From Fratercula arctica (taxonomy: Eukaryota > Chordata > Aves > Charadriiformes > Alcidae): DNA of 64,000 bases. The DNA lies in the NCBI GenBank assembly GCA_947846985.1, contig CANTUZ010000002.1:57368885-57432884 (forward strand), read 5' to 3'. Shown in pieces: positions 28,900 to 40,045 of the stretch (its first letter is position 1; each line of letters begins with the position of its first letter). The position numbers and the translations under genes were made by a program. The notes beneath the pieces are model-generated. The model saw only the letters and a list, made by a program, of their open reading frames with translations, had not been told where the DNA came from and did not search any database.

Positions 28900-29085
28900 T
28901 TTAAGGTTACTTTACTTTTAAAACACTGCATTCGTCTTCCTTCAAAATAATCATGACATATGTAATTAAGAAACTGTCAGATCATTATTAATTTTTAATA
29001 AAGGACCTAAATGAAATAATTATAGGAATCAATCAGTGAGGCACCTTTCCAAATTACAATGCAATTGCACAAATACTCAAACTAC
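28900..29085. promoter_or_regulatory. AT-rich homeobox-site cluster in intron 1
   Basis: ATAATCATGACATATGTAAT, TCATTATTAATTTTTAATAA, AAATAATTATAGG, AATCAATCAG and CAATGCAATTGC occur within 190 bases, about 1 kb inside intron 1 from the CpG island. The cluster resembles conserved non-coding elements near developmental promoters. Conservation was not tested. Confidence 0.3.
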
Positions 29086-30236
29086 TTAAGGCCAGTTCTT
29101 GCAGATTTCAATCCATAATCTCACTGAACACATCAAAAACAATTTTGTAGCACAGAGAAACTTAGTGATTGCTCAGTATTCTGCCGACTTAAATGGTTTC
29201 AAAACAGATACCTACATCACGCATGGAAACAGGGGCAGCCATGCCCTCTTAAAAATGTTTATGTTGATTTAATCAGCCACAGATCTCAAGGCCTCTGAAA
29301 AATTTCGCTTCCAAGTTTTTCCGTAGCACACACAAAAGAAATGAAGTCTGCACGCTGAAGCTTAAAAAATCACGTTTATTGAGCCTTGAAAATCAAGTGG
29401 GAAGTAGCGGGGGTGAGACGGCGATGAGGTTGCGATGGCTGTGGGTTGCTACCTAATACTCCTTTAGTGAAGCACCCTCTAAAAACGTGACACTGTATAT
29501 CAAGCGGACAGCTACCCGTACCTTTGACTAAAAGGCTCTTTGAGATCCGTACAGTCCATCATTTCAAACTGAAGTGGCAGCTGGAAAATGTGGAACAGCT
29601 GGCAAGGAGCTGAGAGAAAATGTTTTACATAAATATATCTACATACGAACTGGCAGAAGGCCACGGACACCGTACCCACAGGACCGGATCAAAACTACGC
29701 ACCAGAGGGTTAAAACAGAAAATTTGTGGGGTGAGGTGGGAAGTGGGGAGGAGGAGGGAGAAGGGGGGATTTCCTTTTACCTTTTCTCTTCACGTGGTGC
29801 GAGGATTTGGGAGCGGGCAGTGGCGGCTGAGCGCCGGCCAGCCCGTCCGGAGCCGCCGCAAGGAGTTGTGTGTCAACACCCCGACTTTACGGGCTAATTA
29901 AAAAACCGCCGAGGATCCGGCTCTCCTCGGACCCTCTTCCAACTTGCGCCTACGCGGGGACGGAGCTCCCCCCGGGGGCGTCGTCGTCGTCCCCCCCCCC
30001 CTCCCCTTCCCTCACACACACGCACACCCCTTCCCCGCCGCCGGCAGCCGCCCCGCTCCTCCCGCCTTGGCCCGGCCTGCCGCCGGCCGCCCGCCTCCCC
30101 AACTTGACCCGCTGCCAACGGCGGCGGCGAGAGGAGCGGCGCCCCACGCACACACCCCCACACACACACGGACACAAAAAGGCGCAGGCAGCCCCGCAAC
30201 TTTTCCCCTTCCCCTCAAGGAGCCGCCGGCGGGGGG

Positions 30237-30306
30237 GGGGGGGGGGAACAACGGCCGCCCCAACGGCCGGGACCGGCCGTTGGGGCGGCCGTTGTTCCCC
30301 CCCCCC
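30237..30306. repeat. Perfect 34-bp inverted repeat with 2-base spacer
   Basis: The left arm 30237-30270 and the right arm 30273-30306 are perfect reverse complements over all 34 positions, separated only by GA at 30271-30272. Each arm contains a G10/C10 run, AACAACGG and GGCCG blocks. Pairing breaks at 30236/30307, but similar GCCGGCGG and CCGCCGGG sequence continues imperfectly on both sides. As DNA it could extrude a cruciform; as RNA it would be a very stable GC hairpin. It could also be a fold-back artefact of library preparation or assembly. Confidence 0.97.
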
Positions 30307-30442
30307 GCCTCCGCCGGGCGCCCCTCCAGATGTGACAGCGCTTTTCTCCCCCCTCACAAAGTTTGCGGCCGGCCTCCCGCCGCCTCACGGGCGTGAAAAT
30401 GCCCGGGAGTTGCTCGGGGAAGGAGGGGGACGAGGAGGGTGG

Positions 30443-30490
30443 AAATAAGAATAAAAAAAAACATAATAATTAAAAAAAAAAAAAAAAAAA
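30443..30490. repeat. A-rich block inside the CpG island
   Basis: About 48 bases, nearly all A with a few T, C and G, ending in a run of 19 A (30472-30490), interrupt sequence that is otherwise above 70% GC. Poly(dA:dT) tracts commonly exclude nucleosomes at promoters; an old retrotransposon tail or polymerase slippage would look the same. Confidence 0.85.
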
Positions 30491-30799
30491 GAGCAGCTGC
30501 CGCTCGCAAAATCGGCAGCTCCGCCGCGGGACGCGACCGGCCGAGCTCCGAGCGGGCCCGGCCCGGAGCGGGGAATGCCCCCCCGCCGCCCTCCCCTCCC
30601 CGCAGCCTCAACTCCCGCGCTCCCTGACAGCCATTTTAGGGGTTAGACACCCCCCACACACACACCCCCCGCCTCCAAGTTAGGGAAGCGGGAAAGGGGG
30701 TCGGGAGCGGGGAAGGAGGGCTGGGAGAGGAGAAGAAAAGTGGCCCCGCAGCAGAGTCCGGGGGAAACAAAAGAACTTCTCGCCCAAGTGGGTACGTAC

Positions 30800-30955
30800 C
30801 TGCCGCCGCCGGCGCTGAACCCCCGCGCTGCCCATGGGCGAGGGCCGGGGCCGCCGCGGCTCGCCCCCGCCGGGGCTAGCGGTGCCGGCCCCCGCCGCGG
30901 ACGGCGGGCATTCTCCCGGGAGGGGGTTGGTGGTGGTGGAGGGGGACACACACAC
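30800..30955 (-). other. GLI3: Candidate GLI3 exon 1 (option B)
   Basis: A second strong minus-strand donor, GGCGGCAG|GTACGT, ends an exon at 30800. It lies in the palindrome GGTACGTACC. An ATG at 30835 reads exactly 12 codons (MGSAGVQRRRRQ) to this donor; after splicing to exon 2 the frame runs 8 more codons and stops at TAA before the GLI3 start. The result would be a 20-codon upstream ORF, not a longer protein. The 5' edge is a guess. This could be an alternative first exon, the main one, or an unused site. Confidence 0.3.
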
Positions 30956-31046
30956 GGGACAGGGGCGGCAGAGGAGGGCCTGCGGGTGTTGTTGGTGGTT
31001 GTTTTATCCCTGCCCGCCTCCCGCGGGGAGCAGCCCGCGCCTCTGC

Positions 31047-31049
<3 letters not shown>

Positions 31050-31080
<31 letters not shown>
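31050..31080. repeat. (GT)n microsatellite
   Basis: About 15 uninterrupted GT units lie between the two candidate exon 1 donors. On the minus strand this reads (AC)n. Such repeats are length-polymorphic and can form Z-DNA. Confidence 0.95.
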
Positions 31081-31172
31081 ATCCGACATCAGTTTCAGTG
31101 ATCTTGTAATCTGATCCCTTCTGACTCACTCGCACTGACTGACATTTCTGATTTGGTTCAACAAAAAGAGCA

Positions 31173-31189
31173 GGGGGGGGGGGGGGGGG
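31173..31189. repeat. Run of 17 G
   Basis: Uninterrupted G homopolymer in the CpG island. It could form a G-quadruplex on the plus strand, and its length call is error-prone in most sequencing chemistries. Confidence 0.95.
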
Positions 31190-31287
31190 AGAGCAGAAAA
31201 AGAAGAGGGGAGAGGAAGGAAAAAAAAAACACACCCAAACCACAAAACAACCAAATCCACCGCCTGGTATCACTTTTCGGAGGGAAA

Positions 31288-31300
31288 GGGGGGGGGGGGG
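31288..31300. repeat. Run of 13 G
   Basis: Second uninterrupted G homopolymer, about 100 bases from the first and just inside intron 1 if exon 1 option A is right. Confidence 0.95.
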
Positions 31301-31419
31301 AACCCCTGCGTCCCGTCCCGTCCGTGTCCCCCCCAGCCCCGCCGCCGCCGCCCGGCATTGTGTTGGCTCGGCGCTGCCACCGAAGGAGGGGAATAAACAC
31401 ATCGCGCCGAGATACTCAC

Positions 31420-31610
31420 GTGTCGGAAAAGTTGTCCCTTTTGCTGCTTTCCTCCCTCTCGCACGCTCCTCTCCGCCGCCTCCAAGTTTTTACAGATGTT
31501 GCAGGGCTCCTCGCCGCCGCCGCCGCCCCCTCTTCCCAGCGCTGCCCTCTGGATCAGAGCAGGGGAAAGGCTCTTTAGGGATAAGTCCTAATTCAAACAC
31601 CCTCCGCTAA
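31420..31610 (-). other. GLI3: Candidate GLI3 non-coding exon 1 (option A)
   Basis: On the minus strand a near-ideal donor, CCGACAC|GTGAGTAT, ends an exon at 31420 within the CpG island. The preceding 180 or so bases contain no ATG and are less repetitive than the rest of the island, as expected for a 5' untranslated leader. An E-box (CACGTG, 31417-31422) straddles the splice site. The 5' edge given here is only a guess, stopping before the C30 run, because no TATA box or clear initiator marks the start site. Option B at 30800 competes with it. Confidence 0.42.
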
Positions 31611-31614
<4 letters not shown>

Positions 31615-31643
<29 letters not shown>

Positions 31644-31644
31644 C
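31615..31644. repeat. Run of 30 C
   Basis: Thirty consecutive C bases. On the minus strand this is G30, immediately upstream of or within the start of exon 1 option A. Its real length is uncertain because such runs are unstable and badly read. Confidence 0.95.
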
Positions 31645-32689
31645 TTCCTTGTGAGCGGCGGAGGGGGCTCCGCTCCCCTTCCCCCCTTCCCTCGGGCCCG
31701 TTCGGGACGCGGCTGGCTGCTGCCCCGGGGCGCGGATGCCCCGGGCCCCGGCGGGAAGCGGGGCCGCCTGCCTGGGGGAGCGGCGGAGGGCGGAGGGCTG
31801 CGCCCCGGGGTGCGGGTCGGGCCGCGGCCTGGCGGGCTGCGACGCGCGCTCTCGGCATGACACCCCCGCTCCCCCCTTCCTCCTCCTCCTCCTCCTCCCC
31901 CGCCATCCCCCCGGCCCGGCCCGGCCCGCCCCGGCGGCGGCCCGAAGGCGGCGACACCCCGCCCACAGCCGGGAGGCAACGCGGGGGGACGGCGGGTCCC
32001 CCCCCCGCAGGAGCGGCCCCCCTCCGCCTCGGGTCGCGCTTCCTCCCTCTCCTCCTCCTCCTCCTCCTCTCCCGCTCCATCCTTCAGCTTAGCCTGCATC
32101 CGCAGCCCCGTTCCCCGGCGCGTTGGACCCCCCTTTTCTCCCGCCCTGAGGGGTCGGGGCCTTCCCCACGCACCCCCCAAAAAAATCAGGGCTTTTGGGA
32201 GAGAAAACGTGCCCTCCGGGTGGGTTTTCTGAGTGTGCTGCGCGGCTTCTGGGTTCACGTTTGCTCTGGCGCCGCAGGCTGATTTGACTGACGGACTTCA
32301 AGGAAAGTTTCGCCTAAGCCATGTGACACTGAAAAATAGCTCTTTCGGGGAAAAAATGCAAGCGCTTGGGCGAGGGAAAGGGTGATGGTGGTGCCTTCGC
32401 CTGCTCCTGCTGTCCCAGCCTGCCTGCCAGCCCCCCCCCACCGCCCCGCCAGGCTCCTCTGGCCTTCACCCTGCAGAACGGGGCTCCTGGCCGCCTCCAT
32501 CCCTGCTCCTCATCCCCATCCGCCCCCCCGGGCTCCGTGCGAGCAGGTCTCCCACAGCAATGCACACCGGGGTCCAGAAGTCGCAGGAACTAGGATGCCA
32601 AAACTTGTTTGTTACAATATGTCCATCCTTCGGGAAATTATACATCCCGACAAAACGCCTTGCCTTTTTCTACTTCCGCAGATTGCTCC

Positions 32690-32925
32690 CCTGATATGAA
32701 AAAAGTCTGAGAAACCATAAATGAACATTATCAAAAGCGTTTTCCATCAAGTCAAAAGGTGGGGCTGGCTCTTGGGAAAAGTATATGTATTTAAGTTGTT
32801 GCCATCACAATGTCAAATACTTCATATGCACCTTTGTTCATAACCTGGCTTGCAACAGAGCCAAGTAAAGATTTGTTACCGATGTAGATGATTTAGCAAG
32901 GTACCTAATCTCGAGCTACCCTAAG
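32690..32925. promoter_or_regulatory. Promoter-proximal unique sequence just outside the island
   Basis: Directly upstream of the CpG island on the GLI3 strand, low-complexity sequence stops and unique sequence with ACCATAAATGAACATTATC, AGTATATGTATTTAAG, TCACAATGTCAAATAC and GATGTAGATGATTTAGC begins. It may be an upstream promoter element. Judged on appearance only. Confidence 0.25.
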
Positions 32926-35900
32926 CATTTGAGAAGTCCCACAAAAATCAGTGGTTCTGGAAGAAAGCATGTTTGCTGATGGAAATGAAAGACTGGCCTT
33001 TGATGCTGTGCATTTCATAAAGCTTCCCTTAGTCTCGCCATTGAAAATGTTCATTTCATTACAAAACAAAGCTGCAGGTACTTGTGGTTTGGGACGACTT
33101 GGTTCATGATTTTTTTTAGAAACTAAAAGAAGGCAATCTTATCTGACCCAAAGCCCTCTTCAAACCAGATTTCCTCAGACTCACTGTTGGGTTTTTTTCA
33201 CCTGGAAATCTTCTCTTGTGTGCAAAGAGGTAGCTTTGGAGAGATGCCTGTAATTTATGGATGTCCCAGGCACGGTCAGACCAATTGCACTGGCAATCCC
33301 AGGCTCATTTTGTATGCCCATTTTCCACCTCCGGCCTGGTACACCCTGACTTTCAGGACGGACACAGCAGTCGGATGCTTTCATGGTGAGTGAGAGGTGC
33401 ACATCATCCAACCTGCCACACACGCCCAGGCTGGCATATTCCCAACGCCCGACTCCCGCACACTTTGGGGAGTTAAAGGCAAGCACAGGGATGCAGTGGA
33501 AAGGACGGCAAGCTGTGAGCCTGGTGCCACAACTCCCCAGCCAGTGATTTCACCGCGTACCAATGGGCAAATCTGCTCAGACTGAGCAGCCCTTGGTTGC
33601 CCAACCGATACTGCTGACAGGCGTAGCGCTACGTGGGGAGGAGGCGTGTGCAGCAACAGAATCTGAATACAGATATCAAGAGCTGATATTCTTCCACCTT
33701 TTTTCATCTTACATGACTTCCTTTTCCAGTGCCATTTTCCTGGGAAAATGTTAGCTGTTTCATGATGTTCTAGTAATAGTGATATGGTTCTGCATCTGTT
33801 TTATTTCAGATACAGGTATATATACCGGGGGGGGATGTTGGTGTATAGAACCTCTGGTCCCTTTAGAGATCCGTTTAAGAGCTATATGATTCCTTCAGCC
33901 CATAGTTCCCTTCTCGCTTTTTTTGCCTATTGCCTATTCCTTTTTATTTTTGCAATCAATTTATTTCTTGAACTTTTTTTTTCTCTTTGCATAATGAAAG
34001 CCCTTAAAAGTAACAGGGGAAATTAACCAACATACAAAGTGTTACTTTACAAAAGAAACAAATTAATGTGGAAAATCGTGTTTGTCTAAACCATTTATAA
34101 TTCAGTATCGGTGATCTACTTCTAATAATAAGTAGAAAAGATGTTCAAACAGGGGCATGATTTTAAGTTGAGGGTGGCACTTCAAATCAGTATTCATCTT
34201 AGACTTTTGAAAAAAGAAACTCCTATTTCCTGAGAGTTTGGACATCTTGTCATGTCATAAAACTGTATTTCATCTTTCTTTCTTTTTTTTTTTTTTTAAA
34301 TTCTGATTCACACCAGCTCTGTACGAGGCACACATTTCTGATTTAAGATAAAAAAACCCAAACATTTCACTACACTCAACTCGCATCAAAATTAAGACAG
34401 AGAAGACATTTTAAGAACTAAAGAGCAGGTAGAATGCTTTGAGCTCTGCTTATGAAAAATAATAAAAAAAAAAGATTCCTGGCGCATTTCTGAGCAGTGA
34501 AAGTCTTGAGAGAAGGTAAACACAGAAACAACAACCAGGGGTTCTGCCTGTGCCTGTCTGAATGGTCAGGCCAAGCAGAAAATAAAAACTGATGGAGAGG
34601 GGGTGACATTTGCCATTTGAAACGTATTGTAAATGTTTCAACACCTTGACAATGAAGCACATAACAGAAGCTTAGAGCATCCAAGACCCTTCAGCTAAAC
34701 AAAATGAAAATGGGCAGCTCTGTTTAGGGAGGTGCCTTTCTTAACATCTTTCATGTCTGCTTCAGAGGAATCACACTTGAAAGACGCAATAGGAAGACAA
34801 AAACTATATATTAATAAAATGTAATTATTTTTCCACATCTGGATTACCGCTCTAAGAAAAACTGACCTCTGAGACTTGTCTATGATGTTTCCTTGCAAAT
34901 AGGAGTTGGCTCTTGCAGAAGACCTGTTGGCCAACGCCAAAACCCATTTCTCTGACAGAAGATACCACAACCACAGGACATTTCTGCCACAAGTTATATC
35001 ACGCACAATACTCCTGCATTTCTTCAGCCTACCTTATGTCCTCACTTCTTCTCAGCCTATGCCTTGAAAATTACAGGCCTCCAGGCTGTGCGCTTATATT
35101 CCCTTTTTGCTGCACCCATTGTTCCAGGAAAGCGGAATCAGAAGGAGGAGGCGCTCTGCTGACATAACCTGCAATGCAAAACAACTGATATTAAGACACA
35201 CCAAGAGCTGGTCTTCTCACCACTGCCAGTTGCACCACTCTCCACTTTCTCTCCAATCCCAGTGAATACTTGTCCTCTGGAGATTGCTGTCCCCAGTTTT
35301 CCTGGCACCCGCTGCCCTTTGGGCTTCCCACCCCGTCCCATGCACACAATTTGGAGCATGGGCACACACACTCCCCTCATCAGCCAGACACTCACCTGAC
35401 TGTTGCTGGTTATCCAGGTGTCACCCCCTAGCAGACACAGCTATCAAGATGATAATGTTTTTGCAATAGGCAAGTACCTTATTGGGGTGAGTTCTATGAA
35501 ATGGGCACATCTGCTGTGCTTTCCCAGGGGCAACCTCAGGGAGCACAGGTGGAGAACTGGAATATGGAGCAATTACACCGATTTCTGGTCATTTATGCAA
35601 TATCCATCACTAGAGAACTTGGGCAGTGCATCTTACTCCCATCTATGTGACCCTCTTGTTGCATGGTTGTCTAGTACAGCAGAGAGGTCTCAAGAGGTAG
35701 CTGGTGGACGAAAAAGAGAGGTATGAGGTGGTACCATGCCAAAATCCTGAGAATCTACCGAAGGGGCGCTGGGGGTACAGGGAAAGGTGCACGGCCTAAG
35801 GAGGGATGCAGAACTGGGATGTGGAGGTGACCAAGTTTGGGAGGGATATAATGGTCAGGGCAAAAACCTTAACTGCAGTACTAACAGGGAATTCATGTAG

Positions 35901-38900
35901 GGGAGGCAAATGGGCAGACGGGGGCCTGAGTAGGGAAAGAACTAATTAGTTGGAATCTCTTAGTTTTGAAAGAAATTATAAACTGATGTAGCACTGCACA
36001 GTAGTCTAATTTAGGTCTTTAGTGGAAGCCAAATTTCTTTTACTTTTCTGTGAGAAAGGCAGTACAGTACCTGCTATATTCCTGGAGGAAGACTGGAAGA
36101 TGGACTACTGAACTTTAATAAAATATTTGGAGCCAATATCGTGATTTTTCTTGCAGTCTGCTTGCAATTTTTTACTCTTCTAGATTAATGGCAATATAAT
36201 GTAACGTTGTCATGCTGTGGAACATACTTAAACTTACATAAATATTGCAGACCTGAACTATTAGTCAGGGAAGTTTGTTATTTACTTACTCGTAATTCTT
36301 TGTATTTCATTTATCTTATAAGGTTAAACTGGTCTTATGAATTTCACTATCAATTTCCCTTTCAGAGTTTCTTTTTCTGACACATTTCAATTTCCAGCCG
36401 CACAGAGATTTTTTTGTTCTGCTTTAGGTTCTTTCATTATTTGTATCTTTGATTGTTATTAGTGCCATTGAAAAAAATGGAAAATTGTCAGCAAATATCC
36501 AGATTTTTCAAAATAACAACCTTCATTCAAGAGTCTGAATTTTCTAAGGATGCTCACTGTAGCCCTTCACAGACTTTGACATCCATCATTCCTTCCAGTG
36601 GTCCTTAGCAAGGAACCTCTGTGTCTTTCTACTTCTTCTACTAACATTGGGGATCTTGCTAGATTTCAGTGGAAGAAGGACTGATCCCTAGTGATCAGGA
36701 TTATCTTTCTACCCTAGCAGATCATCTCTTATCCACTATCCTCTTTCTTTGAATGTCTAATCTAACTAATCTAGCTAGCTGTTTATACCATATTCATCAC
36801 TAGGTTTTTTGAATGCTGTACAATAAAATCAAATGGGTCAAGGCCCAGTGATTTTGATTTTTTTTATCCCCTTCCAACTTAAATATGTAAGGATTTTTTG
36901 GTTTTGTAGTTTTTACTTTTTTTAGCTCTGCTGTGATTGCTGAAGGAAAACTAAGGCACAGCGCTGGGTTTTACACATGGACAAAAAGACCACTAGTTTC
37001 TGCAGAAATATCTGTATTTTGGGGCTGCCTACATAGAAAGCCTGAGCTCTCCAGCTCTTAAATATAAACTTTGTTCAAGATACTTTTACCCTCTCTGACT
37101 TCAGATGTATGGTTGCATTAAAACTCTTCATTTTTATGAACAGTTTTTCGTAAGAATGTTTTCTTCTTCCAAGAAATTTGAACTGTTGCTGTTTTGTGTA
37201 AGATATTTTGGTATATGACCATAAACATACCAAGCAGAGTGAGTTTCCTTTGTTTGCTATTTAAAAGCACCCCATACATGTTAATTATCAGGCAGGGAGC
37301 GTTCAGGGAAAAGCACAGTCTCTCTAACAGGCTACATCCAATAAAGACACCAAAATCATAACATTCCATGCAGAACAAGCATAAATAATCTGTTTATCTC
37401 CTTTTTGCCATGCTATAATAAGAAATGAAATTGCTAACGGTGCTGATATTTAGGTTGTTATAACTAGATACATCATCATTAACATCCCCTTTAAATGATC
37501 TGGGATACTTTCAAGCTCTCTCTAGGGAATTGTCTCAGCTTCTTTCCCGACTGAGCCGTCAGACTACGTGTGAAAGGATTTAGCGGTATTCTGCAGGGTG
37601 TAGTCACAAGGCCTACTACAGGAGATGGAGTTTATATAGATTCTTCTGGCAGAATTTAAACCAGTTCCTTGAATGAAATAATCTTTATCAGAAAAAAGAC
37701 AGTTTTTCCTAGCATATCCAATCCTACTTTAACATTGCCTAGTATAGTTGTGTCAGTCATGGGCGGGAAATATCACATATATAAAGGATCCGTCAAAATG
37801 TCTTTTTTTTTTTTCAGTTGTTGATGCAGTGAATTGGAAATACACATTCTGAGGTGAAACATGGCATTCAGACACTCCCCTAGGAAATGACTAGGTTTTT
37901 TCTAAGCCTTAAATCTACTAGCCAACATTTTAAAGTTAAAGCATTCCCAAATACCATGGAAAGCTTGCAGTCTTCAGGCTTTTTGTCAGCCTCCTAAATA
38001 ATTATTTCAGTAGCTGGTGGATACCCACTGTCATAGTTCAAATGCACATACAAGGGATTTGTGTACTTTTTTTAATGGCAACAGGAAAACCAGGTAAATG
38101 GCATCTAAGTAATTTCATCTTGGCCTTACATATCTATAATGAGACTCAGTGAGCATTTGCAAATATCTTTTTCATAAAGCTTTAATACTCTACTACTACA
38201 GTACCAGCAGAGCATCCCCAGTTAAAGTTGTCTTGGGTAAAGTGCGGCAATAACGTTTGTAAATCAAGTAGCGTTCCATGGGCATTAAGGAGCCCTTGAG
38301 AACTGCCAGTTTATCCTCTTGTCCGCCTGGGTGCAAACTCCAATCTACTCAGGAATCTAGCCAGTTTACTGCCATTAATCTATCCCTGGTGGACATGTGT
38401 CCTTACAGAAAGACACAGCGCAACATATTTGATGATATCTAGACAGGAGACATCTGGGATTAGTGAATCTAAAGCACTAATTTCTCATCCACTAAGACCT
38501 CACGTGATGTATCTGTATCTACCTCTCTCAGTTTCTCAGTCTCACATCTATCTGTCTGTACCAGTTGCCAGCTTAGTCCCGTTGTGAATGGGACACTGAG
38601 CTGTGCACCCACCAAATGGATCAAATGAAATGCATATACTGCACCAGATAATACTTTGGAAGAACTGTTGGTGGCTTCGCTCCCACCCTTGTCCTGGCAT
38701 CATGCCCTGTATCAGGCTATGGTTCAGAAACACAGTAAATCTAGCTTTATAGCTTCTAGTATTCGATCAAAAATGCTACACCACTTCAATATAAAGCTAT
38801 TCTCTTGGTAGAAAGTAAGCACATAAAAAAATGCTAAAAAGCTTGAACAATCAGGATTTATACCAGATGAGAGATTTTCCATTCCCCTGCAGCCCGCATA

Positions 38901-39894
38901 AAACCAGCACAAGCTCTGTGTCTGGTTAAAAGGTGGTCAGGTACTCATGGCAGATCAAGTTATTGCTGGTGTGTGACCCAGCAGCATGCACAGCTCTCAT
39001 TAATGACAGAGGACAACAGTCCCATGTACACATACGCACAGACACACATATACAAAAGTGCTTTTCTAGCCTTTCATTTTCTCTGTAGTTATTTTTCCTT
39101 GCATGTCGTTTATGTCAGACTACTTGAGTCCTCTCTTTTCCTCTTGCGGAATGAAGAACATTCACAAGAGCCTGGGAGGAACTGCACTGTTTCACAAGGG
39201 AGTAACCTGAATTACACCCTCCCCAGACTGGAGGTTTGGGTAACACCTCACTGGGAGACAAGAAAAAATCTGCAGCCTAAGTTCATGCAGTGATATCAAA
39301 GGGAAGCAAAGATCTGGTACTTCAGAAGCAAAAAAAAAATATATACATTGATGTGCCCTTACTGCTACACCCTTGCCTATGTCCTGTTAGCAAAACAAGC
39401 CAACCAAACATGGGATCCCAGGATCACAACTAATCCTGCAATATGCCCCGTTTTTTTTGAAAATATCCTCATATTTAGTTCTTTAGTGCTACTTTTTAAA
39501 TATCTCAGTTGCAAAGCTGAGAAAGATAAAATACCGTAAAGTTGAGCTCCCTCCATCCAGATTTGAGGTCCTGGACTGAAATACTAAGCAGATATTTCTC
39601 AAAATTACACCTAGTTAGTTATTCAAAGTGGAATTTTGGAGAGGAGTCTGGTACAAAACCAGCCATCCCCAGCACTGGTCTGGTTGTAATCCCCACCGCT
39701 AGCAGTCTGAAGTCAAACACAATTCCAGGTGGTAGCTAACAGCAACTGAACTGTCTGGCTCTTTTCAATGTCCTTCAGCAAGATGGGGCATCCAGGGACC
39801 TGCAAGTCTTAAGTGAAAGCAGATGTCACGTTTTGACTCGGCAACTATTTTTACCATTCGTGTCAAATACGAATCTTGCCTCCCAATTCAATAT

Positions 39895-40045
39895 CAAGGC
39901 TCCTGGGTTTCACTGAAGTCGGTGGAATTTTTGCCATAGGCTTTGATGGGCATAAGGGACAAAACGGTTGAATTTACTGGCATTATGCTCCCACTTAAAG
40001 TAGATGGCAATTTTTTGTATGTTTGCAGGATTTCATCCTAAGGAA
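39895..40045. repeat. Relic of a dispersed amniote repeat
   Basis: The motifs GTTTCACTGAAGTCGGTGGA, GGCTTTGATGGGC and GCAGGATTTCATCCTA follow the order seen in a common old sauropsid repeat (phrases of the type 'attgacttcaatgggagttttgcc ... gcaggatttcaccc'). A similar phrase (CATGGAAGTCAATGGCAG) occurs near 3205 and a third (TCATTGAAATTATCTCGGTGTAAATC-like) near 45840. Family name not assigned. Confidence 0.35.

Larger units (their letters stand above)
16756..31419 (-). other. GLI3: GLI3 intron 1
   Basis: This interval lies between the exon 2 acceptor and the candidate exon 1 donor at 31419; if the donor at 30799 is used, the intron is about 620 bases shorter. It is AT-rich with many short homopolymer A and T runs, and contains no frame with the length or composition of a real exon. 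An enhancer-like block near 28.9-29.1 kb, a small hairpin near 26.9 kb and several CpG-island repeats are listed separately. The remainder is unique sequence without recognisable features. Confidence 0.75.
29780..32600 (-). promoter_or_regulatory. GLI3: CpG island spanning the GLI3 promoter
   Basis: GC content and CpG frequency rise sharply from about 29.8 kb and fall back to genome-like levels at about 32.6 kb. The block is rich in GC boxes (for example CCCCGCCC at 31957-31964), G/C homopolymers and CGG/CCG runs. It lies about 14-15 kb upstream of the first coding exon on the gene's own strand, where the GLI3 promoter and non-coding first exon are expected. No TATA box was found, consistent with a dispersed-start CpG promoter. 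Long open frames on both strands here reflect GC-rich sequence poor in stop codons and are not proposed as genes. Promoter function is inferred from position and composition. Confidence 0.85.

Noticed and set aside
29574..32699. Many long overlapping open frames on both strands, Pro/Arg/Gly rich
   Set aside because: They coincide exactly with the CpG island, overlap each other in several frames and have no domain content. GC-rich sequence is poor in stop codons.
33361..33395. Plus-strand donor ATG|GTGAGTGAG as the first exon of a divergent lncRNA
   Set aside because: Plausible near a CpG promoter, but a single splice-like site is not enough evidence.
35340..35420. Strong minus-strand donor (CAG|GTGAG, exon edge 35396) as a distal alternative GLI3 first exon
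   Set aside because: No CpG enrichment, promoter motif or exon body identified; isolated donor-like sites are common.
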